Assembly (NCBI GenBank): GCA_964389365.1
Contig: CAYMDO010000008.1
Coordinates: forward strand, 6,082-70,081
Source of the DNA: UBA993 sp964389365
GTDB lineage: Bacteria > Bacillota > Dethiobacteria > DTU022
Length of the DNA stretch: 64,000 bases
Direction: 5' to 3'
A program made the position numbers and the translations under genes. Positions within the stretch are counted from its first letter, which is position 1; each line of letters opens with the position of its first letter. The notes under the pieces are model-generated. The model was not told where the DNA came from. It ran no database searches and worked only from the letters and a program-made list of their open reading frames with translations. This document shows, piece by piece, positions 36,045-45,473 of the stretch.

Positions 36045-36932
36045 TTATACCTTCAAAAACCGGCCGATCGAAAAGACGCTGCCCAGAATACCCAGCCCGA
36101 TACCAAGAGGCAGGAGGTACCTGCCCACTTCAATAATTACTTCCCGCAGGGGAAGCATGCTGATAAAAGCGAGGTTATTGATCGCCACCCAATCCAGGGC
36201 ATACTGGTACAGGTAATAAAGCGCAACCAGGGGGATAATGGCCCCCACCAATCCCATCAACAGCCCTTCAAGGATAAAGGGCCAGCGTATAAACCAGTTC
36301 GTGGCTCCCACATATTTCATAATCGCAATTTCTTTCTTTCGCATCATTACCGTCAGGCCGATAGTATGCGAAATCAGGAAAACTGCCGCTGCCGATAAAC
36401 CGATCATTAAAGCCAGGCCCAGAAGCTGTAAAACCCTGGCTACTGAAAAAAGGTCCTCAATATAATCCTGACCGTAAAAAACCTCGCTCACGCCGGGGTA
36501 GCGCTCAATCTCAGCCGCCAGGGCTGAGATATTTTCCGGTACGGCCGCACGCACCTCGAAGGAGGCCAGGAGCGGGTTATCCAGCTCGGTATCGTAACCC
36601 TCGAGCACGCCGCCCAGCTGACGGCGCAAGCGTTCCATATGTTCCTCGCTCGAAACGTAACGGGCTTCAAGCACCCCGGGGTTTTCCTCAAGCTTTTGCC
36701 GGAGGCCGGCCACCATAGTGCTGTCGGCCTGATCATCAATGTAAGCAACTATTTCGACCTGCTCTTTGGCCATCCCGGTGATGTGGGCTACATTCAGGCT
36801 GAGCAGCATAAAGATCCCCAGCATCAGCAGGGTAACCGCCACCGACCCGGTCGAAGTGACGCACATCCAGCGGTTGCGGAAAAGCCCTTTAAAAGATTCA
36901 CGCAGCACATAACCAATACCGCTAATGAACAT
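36045..36932 (-). CDS. ftsX: Cell division protein FtsX
   Basis: About 295 residues with a cytoplasmic N-terminus (YVLRESFKGLFRNRWMCVTS), TM1, an extracellular domain (residues 60–160) and three further TM helices ending in the FtsX domain. ATG 36932 overlaps the end of ftsE, with AAAGGG nine bases upstream; frames further upstream are not homologous. With FtsE it forms an ABC-type complex that activates wall hydrolases at the septum, probably the adjacent EnvC-like protein. Confidence 0.93.
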   Translation of the reverse strand: MFISGIGYVLRESFKGLFRNRWMCVTSTGSVAVTLLMLGIFMLLSLNVAHITGMAKEQVEIVAYIDDQADSTMVAGLRQKLEENPGVLEARYVSSEEHMERLRRQLGGVLEGYDTELDNPLLASFEVRAAVPENISALAAEIERYPGVSEVFYGQDYIEDLFSVARVLQLLGLALMIGLSAAAVFLISHTIGLTVMMRKKEIAIMKYVGATNWFIRWPFILEGLLMGLVGAIIPLVALYYLYQYALDWVAINNLAFISMLPLREVIIEVGRYLLPLGIGLGILGSVFSIGRFLKV

Positions 36933-37611
36933 GGGTATAAAACCCTTTCTGTTCATCCCCGACCATCCGCCCACCATCAAGGTAGATAACCCGTTTCTTG
37001 AAGAGATTAACGATCTCACGGTTATGAGTGGCCACCAGCACAGTGGTTCCCCGCAGATTGATACTGCGCAGCAGGTTCATAATATCGAGGGTGGTCCCGG
37101 GGTCAAGGTTGCCTGTTGGTTCATCGGCCACGATCAACGCCGGCCTGTTTGCCAGGGCCCTGGCTAGGCCTACACGCTGCTGCTCCCCTCCGGAGAGATC
37201 GCAGACCTTTGCTTTGGCTTTGTCTTCGAGCCCGACCAGGGTCAGCACCTGGGGCACTCTTTTATGGATTTCCCGCTGGGGAGAGCCGGTGACCATCATC
37301 GCAAATGCCACATTGTCATGAACCGTACGGCCTTCAATCAGGCGGAAGTCCTGAAAGACCATACCAATATTACGGCGCAGAAAGGGGAGTTTGCGCTGCG
37401 GCAGGCGCCCAACATCGCGGTTAAATACTTTCAGGCTGCCGGTTGAAGGGGTCAGCTCGCGGATAATCAGCTTAAGCAAAGTTGATTTGCCCGCACCGCT
37501 CGAGCCGACAAAAAAAGCAAACTCGCCCCGATCGATGAAGAAAGATATGTCGCTGAGGGCGTACAGCCCGTTTTTGCTATATTTCATACACACGTTCTTA
37601 GCTTCAATCAT
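36922..37611 (-). CDS. ftsE: Cell division ATP-binding protein FtsE
   Basis: 229 residues; Walker A VGSSGAGKSTLLK, Q-loop VFQDFRLI, signature LSGGEQQRVGLARAL, Walker B ALIVADEPTGNLD and H-loop ATHNREIV. It ends in TAG with a TGA eight codons later, and overlaps ftsX by 11 bases. A near-consensus sigma-A promoter lies upstream. Confidence 0.96.
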   Translation of the reverse strand: MIEAKNVCMKYSKNGLYALSDISFFIDRGEFAFFVGSSGAGKSTLLKLIIRELTPSTGSLKVFNRDVGRLPQRKLPFLRRNIGMVFQDFRLIEGRTVHDNVAFAMMVTGSPQREIHKRVPQVLTLVGLEDKAKAKVCDLSGGEQQRVGLARALANRPALIVADEPTGNLDPGTTLDIMNLLRSINLRGTTVLVATHNREIVNLFKKRVIYLDGGRMVGDEQKGFYTHVH

Positions 37612-37667
37612 CTCAGTCAGCCTTCCCGTGTATTAATCTTTAACCATTTATTAAATATCTTCTCAGT

Positions 37668-37720
37668 GCAGGAAAAATAATCCTGCTCACTATTTTATTC
37701 TATTTTTACTTTTTTTGCAA
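37668..37720 (-). promoter_or_regulatory. Sigma-A promoter of ftsEX and downstream hairpin
   Basis: On the minus strand TTGCAA (37720–37715) and TAAAAT (37697–37692) are spaced by 17 bases. A 6-bp hairpin (GCAGGA/TCCTGC, 37686–37668) follows within the presumed leader; it lacks a T-run. Confidence 0.6.
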
Positions 37721-37743
37721 ATCATTGAACGGCGCGTTGGACT

Positions 37744-38616
37744 TTACCCCTGCTGCATCTTTTGGAAACCCTCGCCGTGAACTTCCGTTGCGTTGCCGAT
37801 AATGACAAAGGCGTCGGGGTCAATATCCCTGATAATCGCCTTTAAGCTGGCTATCTGCTGACGGGTTACCACACAGAGCAGCACTTCCCTCGCCTGCCCG
37901 GTATACCCGCCGTGGCCTTCCAGCCAGGTAACGCCCCGGCCCAGCTCGTAGAGCAGTTTTTCGTTAATCGCCTCACCGTTCCCGGTAATAATGATCACGG
38001 ACTTGGCCAAACCGAGGCCTTCAAGGATACCGTCCACCACTTTTACGCTTACAAAAAGGGCCACCGCCGCATACATTGCCGCCTCGCTGCCAAAGACAAA
38101 GATTGCCGCTGCCAAAACCACAAGATCGCCCCACAGCATTGCCTGGCCGGGTGAAATGCCCCTGGCCTTTGCCAAAATCAGCGAGAGCAGCCCGGTGCCG
38201 CCGGTTGACCCACGGTAGCGGAAAACCAGGCCGACCCCCACACCCATCACCACTCCGCCGTAAACCGAAGCCAGCAGCAGATCATCGGTGGCTGCCGGCA
38301 GATAGGGTGCAGATAATTCAACTGCAATCGAGAAAAGAAAAGTGCCAAGCAGGCTCTGGATCACTATCCGCGGCCCGAGCACCAGGTAGCCGGCAATAAA
38401 AAGCGGTATGTTAAGCAGAATTATAGTCGCGCCTACAGGCAGGCGGAAGAGGTGGTAAAGCACTACGGCCAGGCCGCTGATCCCCCCCGGTGCCAGCATG
38501 TTGGGGATCATGAACATATTCATACCTACGGCCAGGATCACCGACCCGACCAGGATGCCTGAAAAATCGATCAGCGCTGTTCTGATGGAAGCACGGCTGG
38601 GTTTTTGTATTTTCAT
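37744..38616 (-). CDS. YitT-family membrane protein (DUF161/DUF2179)
   Basis: 290 residues: five or six TM helices (GSVILAVGMNMFMIPNMLAPGGISGLAVVLYHLF, GSTGGTGLLSLIL) and a C-terminal soluble DUF2179 domain (REVLLCVVTRQQIASLKAIIRDIDPDAFVIIGNATEVHGEGF). The transport substrate or role is not established for the family. ATG 38616 after AGGAGCAGCGAAAG. It is 12 bases after prfB, in frame with the TAG stop of prfB. Confidence 0.85.
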   Translation of the reverse strand: MKIQKPSRASIRTALIDFSGILVGSVILAVGMNMFMIPNMLAPGGISGLAVVLYHLFRLPVGATIILLNIPLFIAGYLVLGPRIVIQSLLGTFLFSIAVELSAPYLPAATDDLLLASVYGGVVMGVGVGLVFRYRGSTGGTGLLSLILAKARGISPGQAMLWGDLVVLAAAIFVFGSEAAMYAAVALFVSVKVVDGILEGLGLAKSVIIITGNGEAINEKLLYELGRGVTWLEGHGGYTGQAREVLLCVVTRQQIASLKAIIRDIDPDAFVIIGNATEVHGEGFQKMQQG

Positions 38617-38628
38617 CTTTCGCTGCTC

Positions 38629-39751
38629 CTATTTCTTCAGAGGAATCATCCCGCGCGCTTTCCAGCGCAGGTACGCTTCGATAAATGGATCAAGCAGGCC
38701 GTCCATAACCGCCTCGACCTGCCCCACCTCGGTGCCGGTCCTGTGATCCTTAACCAGGGTAAAGGGGTGGAAAGTATAGGTACGGAACTGGCTGCCAAAA
38801 CCAATTTCACGTTGCTGGCCTCTCTCGGCGTTAATCTCTTCAGCCTGTTCGCGCCGCGCTATCTCAGCCAGGCGAGCCTGCAGCACATGCATCGCCTGCT
38901 GGCGGTTGGCATGCTGGGAGCGGTCATTCTGGCAGCTTACGACAGTACCGGTAGGCAGGTGGGTAATGCGCACTGCCGAATCGGTTTTATTCACATGCTG
39001 GCCGCCGGCCCCGCTGGCCCTGAAAGTGTCGATCTTCAAGTCTTCCGGGTTAATAACAAAATCTTCTTCTTCAACTTCCGGAATCACGTCGACCGAGGCA
39101 AAAGATGTATGACGCCGCTTAGAGGTGTCAAAAGGCGAAATGCGGATCATGCGGTGAACCCCTTTTTCAGCCTGCAGGTAGCCGTATGCAGCATGGCCGC
39201 GCACGATAAAGGTGGCGCTTTTAATACCGGCTTCATCGTCGGTTAAAAGATCCACCAGTTCGACCGTGAAGCCTTTCTGCTCGCACCAGCGCATGTACAT
39301 CCTGAGCAGCATTTCCGCCCAGTCCTGCGACTCAAGCCCTCCGGCGCCGGGATGCAGGGCCACAATCGCATCATTTAAATCATAGCTGCCGCTGAAGAGG
39401 GTTTCCAGTTCCAGCTGATCCAGCTTTTCAGCAATCTCGCGCAGGATCGGGTCTGCTTCCCGGACAGCTTCCTGTTCGGCGGCTTCTTCTTCAGCAGCTA
39501 GCTCGAGAAAGATTTCCGCCTCCCCGATCAGTTTATCCAGATCCTGCACCGGGCGCACCTGTTCGCGCAGGGCCCCCATTTTTTTCATCTGTTCCTGGGC
39601 CCGGGCGCTGTCCTCCCAAAATTCGGGCTTGACCGTTTCCGCTTCCAGGGCTGCCAGATCGTGCAGTTTCAGTTCAAATTCAAAGAGAAACCCTCATTTC
39701 TTCCAGCCGCTCCCGGTGGAGGGCCAGTTGTTCAAGATTTTCCTTCAGCAT
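38629..39751 (-). CDS. prfB: Peptide chain release factor 2, with programmed +1 frameshift
   Basis: RF2 releases peptides at TGA and TAA. ATG 39751 opens MLKENLEQLALHRERLEEMRVSL (23 codons) and reaches TGA at 39682–39680 in the classic slip site CTT-TGA, with an AGGG Shine-Dalgarno-like element just upstream. A +1 shift continues as EFELKLHDLAALEAETVKPEFWED and the complete RF2: SPF motif (RISPFDTSKRRHTSF) and catalytic GGQ (RASGAGGQHVNKTDSAVRI). RF2 autoregulates its own synthesis this way. The ribosome site GAAAGATGGTGATC extends far along the anti-SD. It lies 28 bases after secA. Its own stop is TAG, which RF2 cannot read. Confidence 0.95.
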
Positions 39752-39779
39752 TTGATCACCATCTTTCATAATCTAAAGA

Positions 39780-42700
39780 TCAGCTGCCGCCGCAGCATTT
39801 CTTGTACTTTTTGCCGCTGCCGCAGGGGCACGGCTCGTTACGGCCGATCTTCTCCACGCTGGCCGGCTCAGGCCGGGGCGCTCTGCCCCCATGGCCCTCC
39901 CCCTCTTCCCGGCGGGCAGCCTGCGGACGGGACTGGGCCGGGGCCGGTCTGCCTGAAGCCTGGCCGCCACTCATAGCCGCTATCCGTGGCTGATAGCCTG
40001 TCGCCCCGCTGGTAACAGCTTTGCGCTGCGGGGCAGCTGCCACGTGTGCCCTGTATACGGCCCGCACCACATCGGTTTGCACCTGTTGGATCATATCTTC
40101 AAACATATCGGCGCTCTGCAGCCGGTATTCCACGAGCGGGTCGCGCTGGCCAAAAGCCTGCAGGTGGATTTCATGACGCAGTTGGTGCATCACATCGATA
40201 AAAAGCATCCAGTGGCGGTCAACAGTTCGCAGCAGCACAACCCGTTCCAGTTCGCGCATTACTTCCGGCGTCAGATCGCTTTCTCGCTGATCATATGCAA
40301 TGCGGGCTTCCTGCAGCAACAGTTCGCGCAGGTCGTCTTTTTCGCTGTCTTCAAGGTTTTTTACACTCAGCTGACCACGGCGGGAAAACAGGTCCTCAAC
40401 CTGGCTGTGCAGGGCCCTGGCATTCACGTCATCGAGAAACCCTCTTTCAATGGTAAATTCACCCACCAGGCGGTCAACGATTTCTTCAACCATGTCAAGG
40501 ACAGGCTCTTTCATGTTTTCACCTTCCAGCACCCTCCGGCGCTGGCTGTATATTATCTCGCGCTGCTGGTTGAGAACATCGTCATAATCAAGCAGGTTGC
40601 GCCTGATTTCAAAGTTGCGCGCCTCCACTTTTTTCTGGGCATTTTCAATGCCCCTGCTGACCAGGGGATGATCAATCGGAATATCCTCGTCGAGGCCGAA
40701 CCGGTCCATCAGCGCGGCGATATTCTCGCCGCCGAAAAGCCGCATCAGGTCGTCTTCCAGCGATACAAAAAACCGGGACGACCCGGGATCGCCCTGGCGG
40801 CCGGAACGGCCGCGCAGCTGGTTGTCAATCCTGCGGCTCTCATGCCTTTCAGTGCCTAAAACATGAAGGCCTCCGAGCTTCAGCACTTCTAGGCGCTGGT
40901 TTTCGGTCTCTTCTAGGGCCCGCGGGTACAGTTCATCATACTGCCGGTGCCAGTGGGCCTTCGTTTCGGGATCGAGCGCCGAATCCTCCGCCCCAAAATT
41001 TTTCAGCAGCCGTTCCCGGACCAGGAATTCAGGGTTACCGCCCAAAATAATATCGGTTCCCCGACCGGCCATATTGGTTGAGATCGTTACCGCGCCGCGA
41101 CGTCCGGCTTGGGCGATAATATAGGCTTCACGGCTGTGGTTAACCGCATTTAATACTTCATGATCAACTTCCTGCCGCTTTAACATCTTGCTGAGCATTT
41201 CAGATTTTTCAACCGAGATAGTTCCCACAAGCACGGGCTGGCCGTGCTCTTTAAGCCTGATAATCTCATCAACAACCGCCTTGAACTTGGCCCGCTCGGT
41301 TTTGTAGATCAGATCGGGTTCTTCTTCCCGGATCAACGGCCTGTTGGTGGGGATAGATACTACGTCCATGCCGTAAATCTTACGGAATTCTTCTTCTTCG
41401 GTTGCCGCCGTACCGGTCATGCCGGCAATTTTTGCGTACATCCGGAAATAATTCTGGAAGGTTACCGACGCAACTGTACGGGTAGCCGCCTGAACCTCGA
41501 CACCCTCCTTGGCCTCGATCGCCTGGTGCAGACCATCCGAGTAGCGACGGCCGGGCTGCAGGCGCCCGGTGAACTCGTCGACAATAATCACCCTGCCATC
41601 CTGAACTATATAGTCAACGTCGCGCTCAAAAAGTGAGTAAGCTTTGATCAGCTGATCAAAATAGTGGCGGTGCTCGGAGGCAACTTCCGAATCGCGGTCG
41701 TCATGATCATCTTCTTCGCCGACCCGGCCATGCCCAAGCCGTAAAAGCTTCAGCAGGCCGGGGTTGATTTTCTCCAGCTCGCGGTACCCTTTGTCTTTAA
41801 TATCTGCCAGGCGGGTAGCTTCATCGATAATGTAATAGAGCTCTTCGTCGAACTGGTTTAGCCGTTTCTCCGTCATCAAGCGCTGCTTGGTCCGCTCAAC
41901 CAGCTTTTCGATACCCGGCTCTTTCAGGATCTTTAACAGTTTCTTGTTTTTCGGCGACCCGCGCCTGACCAGCAGCAACCTCTCCGCTGCCGCTTCCTTC
42001 TCTTCGGCATCCAAATCCTCGCGGGCGGCAGTCAACAGGTCGTTTGCCAGCCGCCCCTGTTTTTTTATTAACTGCTCAACTTCATTTTTCCAGCGGCCGT
42101 AATCTTCCTGCGATTCAACACGGCTGCTGATAATCAGCGGGGTTCGCGCTTCATCAATGAGGATGCTGTCAACTTCGTCAACAATGGCATAGTTAATGTC
42201 CCGCTGCACCATCTCTTCCCGGTAGATAACCATGTTGTCGCGCAGGTAATCAAAACCAAGTTCGTTGTTGGTTGCATAGGTGATGTCGCAGGCATAGTTC
42301 CTGCGGCGTTCAGCGGGCTCCATCCCCTGCACGATCAGGCCCACGCTCAAACCGAGAAATTCGAAGATCGCACCCATCCATTCGCGGTCCCGGCGGGCAA
42401 GGTAATCGTTAACTGTAACAATATGCACACCCCTGCCGTCCAGGGCATTCAGGTATGCAGGCAGGGTGGCCACCAGGGTTTTCCCTTCACCGGTTTTCAT
42501 CTCGGCAATGCGGCCCTGGTGCAGCACAACAGCACCCAATATTTGGACATCAAATGGCCGGAGGCCAATCTTCCGCTCGGCCGCCTCCCGGACCAGGGCA
42601 AATGCCTCCGGCAGCAGGTCGTCCAAACTTTCGCCTTCGGACAGCCGCTTCTTAAACTTTTCCGTCTGGCGGGGAAAATCATCATCTTTGAGATCGGCAG

Positions 42701-42800
42701 CCCATTCGGCCAGCCCGTTTACCCCAGCTACAACTTTCTCCAGGCGTTTAACTTCCTTTTCGTTTGAATCCCCGAATAAATATTTTATAAATCCAGCCAT
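39780..42800 (-). CDS. secA: Protein translocase subunit SecA (long form)
   Basis: About 1006 residues from ATG 42800 (GAAAGGGGTCTTTCT upstream), clearly longer than the ~840 of Bacillus SecA. Walker A MKTGEGKTLVATLPAYL, DEAD-type VDEVDSILIDEARTPLIIS, helicase motif TNMAGRGTDI and C-terminal zinc-binding NEPCPCGSGKKYKKC. The extra length is mainly an insertion of roughly 120–150 residues between the DEVD box and AYSLFERDVDYIV (VRRGSPKNKKLLKILKEPG, DEELYYIIDEATRL, then an acidic/His-rich stretch). Similar insertions occur in Bacteroidota SecA. ATPase motor for the Sec translocon. Confidence 0.96.
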   Translation of the reverse strand: MAGFIKYLFGDSNEKEVKRLEKVVAGVNGLAEWAADLKDDDFPRQTEKFKKRLSEGESLDDLLPEAFALVREAAERKIGLRPFDVQILGAVVLHQGRIAEMKTGEGKTLVATLPAYLNALDGRGVHIVTVNDYLARRDREWMGAIFEFLGLSVGLIVQGMEPAERRRNYACDITYATNNELGFDYLRDNMVIYREEMVQRDINYAIVDEVDSILIDEARTPLIISSRVESQEDYGRWKNEVEQLIKKQGRLANDLLTAAREDLDAEEKEAAAERLLLVRRGSPKNKKLLKILKEPGIEKLVERTKQRLMTEKRLNQFDEELYYIIDEATRLADIKDKGYRELEKINPGLLKLLRLGHGRVGEEDDHDDRDSEVASEHRHYFDQLIKAYSLFERDVDYIVQDGRVIIVDEFTGRLQPGRRYSDGLHQAIEAKEGVEVQAATRTVASVTFQNYFRMYAKIAGMTGTAATEEEEFRKIYGMDVVSIPTNRPLIREEEPDLIYKTERAKFKAVVDEIIRLKEHGQPVLVGTISVEKSEMLSKMLKRQEVDHEVLNAVNHSREAYIIAQAGRRGAVTISTNMAGRGTDIILGGNPEFLVRERLLKNFGAEDSALDPETKAHWHRQYDELYPRALEETENQRLEVLKLGGLHVLGTERHESRRIDNQLRGRSGRQGDPGSSRFFVSLEDDLMRLFGGENIAALMDRFGLDEDIPIDHPLVSRGIENAQKKVEARNFEIRRNLLDYDDVLNQQREIIYSQRRRVLEGENMKEPVLDMVEEIVDRLVGEFTIERGFLDDVNARALHSQVEDLFSRRGQLSVKNLEDSEKDDLRELLLQEARIAYDQRESDLTPEVMRELERVVLLRTVDRHWMLFIDVMHQLRHEIHLQAFGQRDPLVEYRLQSADMFEDMIQQVQTDVVRAVYRAHVAAAPQRKAVTSGATGYQPRIAAMSGGQASGRPAPAQSRPQAARREEGEGHGGRAPRPEPASVEKIGRNEPCPCGSGKKYKKCCGGS

Positions 42801-42926
42801 AGAAAGACCCCTTTCAAGCTCTTCAAGCAAAAAAGAACCCCTGCGGTTCCATAAATTACAGGCTGCACCCCACAAGGGGCAGCCACTGCGCTAATATTAT
42901 CACCTTAAGCCACCTAAAACAAGGAT

Positions 42927-44048
42927 TTAACAGCGGCCGGCGCCGGCTGCAAGTTCGTCGCAGACAGCCCAGAGGCTGCCGGCGACCAGCGAGTGACCGC
43001 CGAGCAAAACCGGTATTTTGCAGTCTGCGGCAGCACGGGTAAATTCGCGCAGCCAGGGGTTCTCCAGCTCTCTCCAACAGCCGAGGTCGGACAAAAAGCG
43101 TTCCTCGTCTGAAAGGTCAAGCCGGTAATGATAGAAGAGCACCCGGCTGTCAATAAAGGCACAGCGGGCCACCCGGGCCAGGTAATCAAAAAAAGCCGTG
43201 ATCCCGGCATGATCAAGCAGCAGCCCCAGCAGCGAGATTACCTCACCGGACCCGATCCGCCCCAGCGATTTCATTCCCCGCTCCTCGGAAAAGACCCTCA
43301 GCCTCAGCTTCAGATCGGCATTGAGCCGGGCAATTACCGGCGCCCCCACCCGGCCAATCAGGGCTACATCTTCATACTCGGCGCTCAAAACCGCCTTGGC
43401 GGCGATGAGTTTACTGTAATCAAGCTTCAGTTCACCAAGAGCTTCCCTGGTCCGGGGCCCGCCAAAAGGCCCGGCCCCCAACACCAGCAGGTCCGAAGGG
43501 GTATCGATATCGAAGAGCAGGCCTAGGGTGTGAGGCATCAGTTCCATCTCAAGATCAAGCTGGTCGCGCAGTGTCAAGGCCAGGCTGTTATCCATCTCCG
43601 GCAGCTGCGCCGCCAGAAACCCTTCCGTAACTGTAAAAGCCGTCATATCGGATGATTGGGTATTATTGGTATAAACATAATTATCGCGCTCCATCAGCCT
43701 GCAGGCCACCATCTGTAGTTCCTGATGCGTGATCAACGGACAACCAGCGCCGCTGAGGCAAAAAACCCTTTTCAGCCCGTGATCTGAAACGGCACTTTTC
43801 AGGGTATCGCCAAAATGAAACTCCTGCGGGCCAATGTCATTAAGAAAAACCTGCGCCCCCAGGAGGGAAGCAGGTTTTTGAAGTTCCGGACGATTGGTAT
43901 AGAGGTAGTAATCCTTTATTTCGGAAACCCGGGTCAGCTTTTCAAGATTATCCAGCAGGGCGGCCTGCCTCACCCGCGTCATCATCCCTTCCACCGGGGA
44001 AAGTGGAGCCGATCCCTCAAAAATAACAGCGCTGACCCCTCTGCTCAT
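42927..44048 (-). CDS. Uncharacterised nucleotidyltransferase-like protein
   Basis: 373 residues. The N-terminal half resembles a nucleotidyltransferase/GT-A fold: substrate-binding-like VFCLSGAGCPLITHQEL and a later FDIDTPSDLLVLG, which recalls DxD-containing MobA/CofC-type transferases. The C-terminal half holds a conserved-looking acidic and Cys-containing segment (SDEERFLSDLGCWRELENPWLREF) and GGHSLVAGSLWAVCDELAAG. No known enzyme is recognised with confidence. It sits between raiA/hpf and secA, on the same strand. Confidence 0.5.
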   Translation of the reverse strand: MSRGVSAVIFEGSAPLSPVEGMMTRVRQAALLDNLEKLTRVSEIKDYYLYTNRPELQKPASLLGAQVFLNDIGPQEFHFGDTLKSAVSDHGLKRVFCLSGAGCPLITHQELQMVACRLMERDNYVYTNNTQSSDMTAFTVTEGFLAAQLPEMDNSLALTLRDQLDLEMELMPHTLGLLFDIDTPSDLLVLGAGPFGGPRTREALGELKLDYSKLIAAKAVLSAEYEDVALIGRVGAPVIARLNADLKLRLRVFSEERGMKSLGRIGSGEVISLLGLLLDHAGITAFFDYLARVARCAFIDSRVLFYHYRLDLSDEERFLSDLGCWRELENPWLREFTRAAADCKIPVLLGGHSLVAGSLWAVCDELAAGAGRC

Positions 44049-44093
44049 CGGTAAAACCTCGTCTCGCTTCCAGCCCGGCGGAGGCTTATTTCT

Positions 44094-44630
44094 TTATTCG
44101 GGCTCGATCAGGCCGTAGTGGCCATCACGGCGCTTGTAGATCACATTTACAGCCTCGCTTTCGGCATTGGAAAAGACGAAAAAGCTGTGGCCCAGCAGAT
44201 CCATCTGCAAAATAGCTTCATCCACGGTCATCGGTTTCAGGGTAAAGCGCTTGGTCCTGACAACACGCGGCTCTTCGCTGGCCCTCTCCTCGGCTTCCAG
44301 GGCCGCATGTTTTTCACTGATTACCCTCACACCGCGCTGGCGCAGCGTCCTGGTCCACCTTGTTTTGTACTTCTTGATCTGGCGATCCAGTTTTTCAACC
44401 ACCAAATCAATTGAGGCATACATATCGCCGGTAGATTCTTCCGCCCTCAGCATCAGGCCATCTACATTCACAGTCACTTCAACTATATGATCTTCGCGGA
44501 TAACACTTAAGGCAACCTGCACATCGGTATTATCGTCAAAATGTTTGTCAAGTTTACTCAGCCTTTTTTCCGCGTAATCGATCAGAGCCGGTGTTGCTTC
44601 GATATTCTTGCCGCGCACATTAACCCTCAT
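44094..44630 (-). CDS. hpf: Ribosome hibernation-promoting factor, long form
   Basis: 178 residues from ATG 44630 (AGGAGGTTGTTGAAC upstream). N-terminal ribosome-binding domain (RGKNIEATPALIDYAEKRLSKLDKHF) and C-terminal dimerisation domain (VVRTKRFTLKPMTVDEAILQMDLLGHSFFVFSNAESEAVNVIYKRRDGHYGLIEP). Long HPF forms 100S ribosome dimers in stationary phase. A TATAAT box at 44682–44677 lies about 50 bases ahead. Confidence 0.94.
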   Translation of the reverse strand: MRVNVRGKNIEATPALIDYAEKRLSKLDKHFDDNTDVQVALSVIREDHIVEVTVNVDGLMLRAEESTGDMYASIDLVVEKLDRQIKKYKTRWTRTLRQRGVRVISEKHAALEAEERASEEPRVVRTKRFTLKPMTVDEAILQMDLLGHSFFVFSNAESEAVNVIYKRRDGHYGLIEPE

Positions 44631-44676
44631 GTTCAACAACCTCCTGTTGATTGATGCAGAACATAACTTACTATCT

Positions 44677-44682
44677 ATTATA
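44677..44682 (-). promoter_or_regulatory. -10 box upstream of hpf
   Basis: Perfect TATAAT on the minus strand, preceded by TG; the -35 is weak. Confidence 0.45.
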
Positions 44683-44720
44683 CACCAGTTTTATATAATT
44701 TCCTTCCCGCCGATATTTCT

Positions 44721-45473
44721 TTAAACGTGCTTCCGCGGCGGGTTATAAGCAACAACAGCCCCGTAAATAATGGCTCCGCCGCGCTTGAGGCAGCCGGCAG
44801 CCTCTTTCATTGTTGCCCCGGTAGAAAATATATCATCAATCAACAATATCCTTGTCCCCGCTTCGATCCCGGACGGGCAGGAAAAAGCGCCCCTTACATT
44901 TATCACTCTTTCACGGCGTGAAATTTTAGTCTGCGATACGGTTTCCCTGTTTCTAACCAGCAGTTCGGCTGAAGGTACCTGCAGCTCTTTGGCTACCCGG
45001 CGGGCCAGCAGGGCGCTCTGGTTAAACCCGCGTTCCTTCTCACGGCTGCGGTGCAGGGGAACCGGCACAACCAGCTGCGGCCGAAAACCGGCTTGCCGCT
45101 GCAGCTCCCCGGCCAGCCAGCGGCCCAGCGGATGGGCCAAGCTGCGCCTGCCCCGGTATTTAAGATCGTGCAGCAGGTTCCGCCAGCGCCCCTCGTATAA
45201 GCACAGCGCAAACAGCCCCTGCAGCGCGGACCAGGATTGCGAACAGCTGCATACGGGATTGCCCCCGCTCCGGAGATTGCCGCAGTGGGGGCAGACAAAC
45301 CCAACCGGCCGGGCTGAAGTGTCACATTCAGGGCAAAATGGCCTGGCGGCATCCGGCGGAAGCAGGGCGCGGCAGAGCAAACAGCGTTCGGGGAAAAGCA
45401 GCTTCAGGATATTTTCATAAAACAGAGAAACGCCAGAAAGTAATAACCGATCTTCTGCCCGCTGTTTTGTCAC
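44721..45473 (-). CDS. comFC: ComF family protein (amidophosphoribosyltransferase-like)
   Basis: 250 residues. N-terminal zinc finger with CxxC pairs (CLLCRALL, FCPEC, VCPHCGNL) and a C-terminal phosphoribosyltransferase fold with RILLIDDIFSTGATMKEA. The LKYRGRRSLAHPLG and ERGFNQSALLARRVA motifs are typical of ComFC/GntX, which is needed for DNA uptake and transformation. GTG 45473 overlaps the recD2 stop. recD2–comFC adjacency suggests a shared DNA-processing role. Confidence 0.88.
   Translation of the reverse strand: MTKQRAEDRLLLSGVSLFYENILKLLFPERCLLCRALLPPDAARPFCPECDTSARPVGFVCPHCGNLRSGGNPVCSCSQSWSALQGLFALCLYEGRWRNLLHDLKYRGRRSLAHPLGRWLAGELQRQAGFRPQLVVPVPLHRSREKERGFNQSALLARRVAKELQVPSAELLVRNRETVSQTKISRRERVINVRGAFSCPSGIEAGTRILLIDDIFSTGATMKEAAGCLKRGGAIIYGAVVAYNPPRKHV

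Noticed and set aside
36045..36398. Separate small gene on the plus strand over ftsX
   Set aside because: Composition and frame fit an antisense shadow; FtsX on the minus strand explains the region fully.
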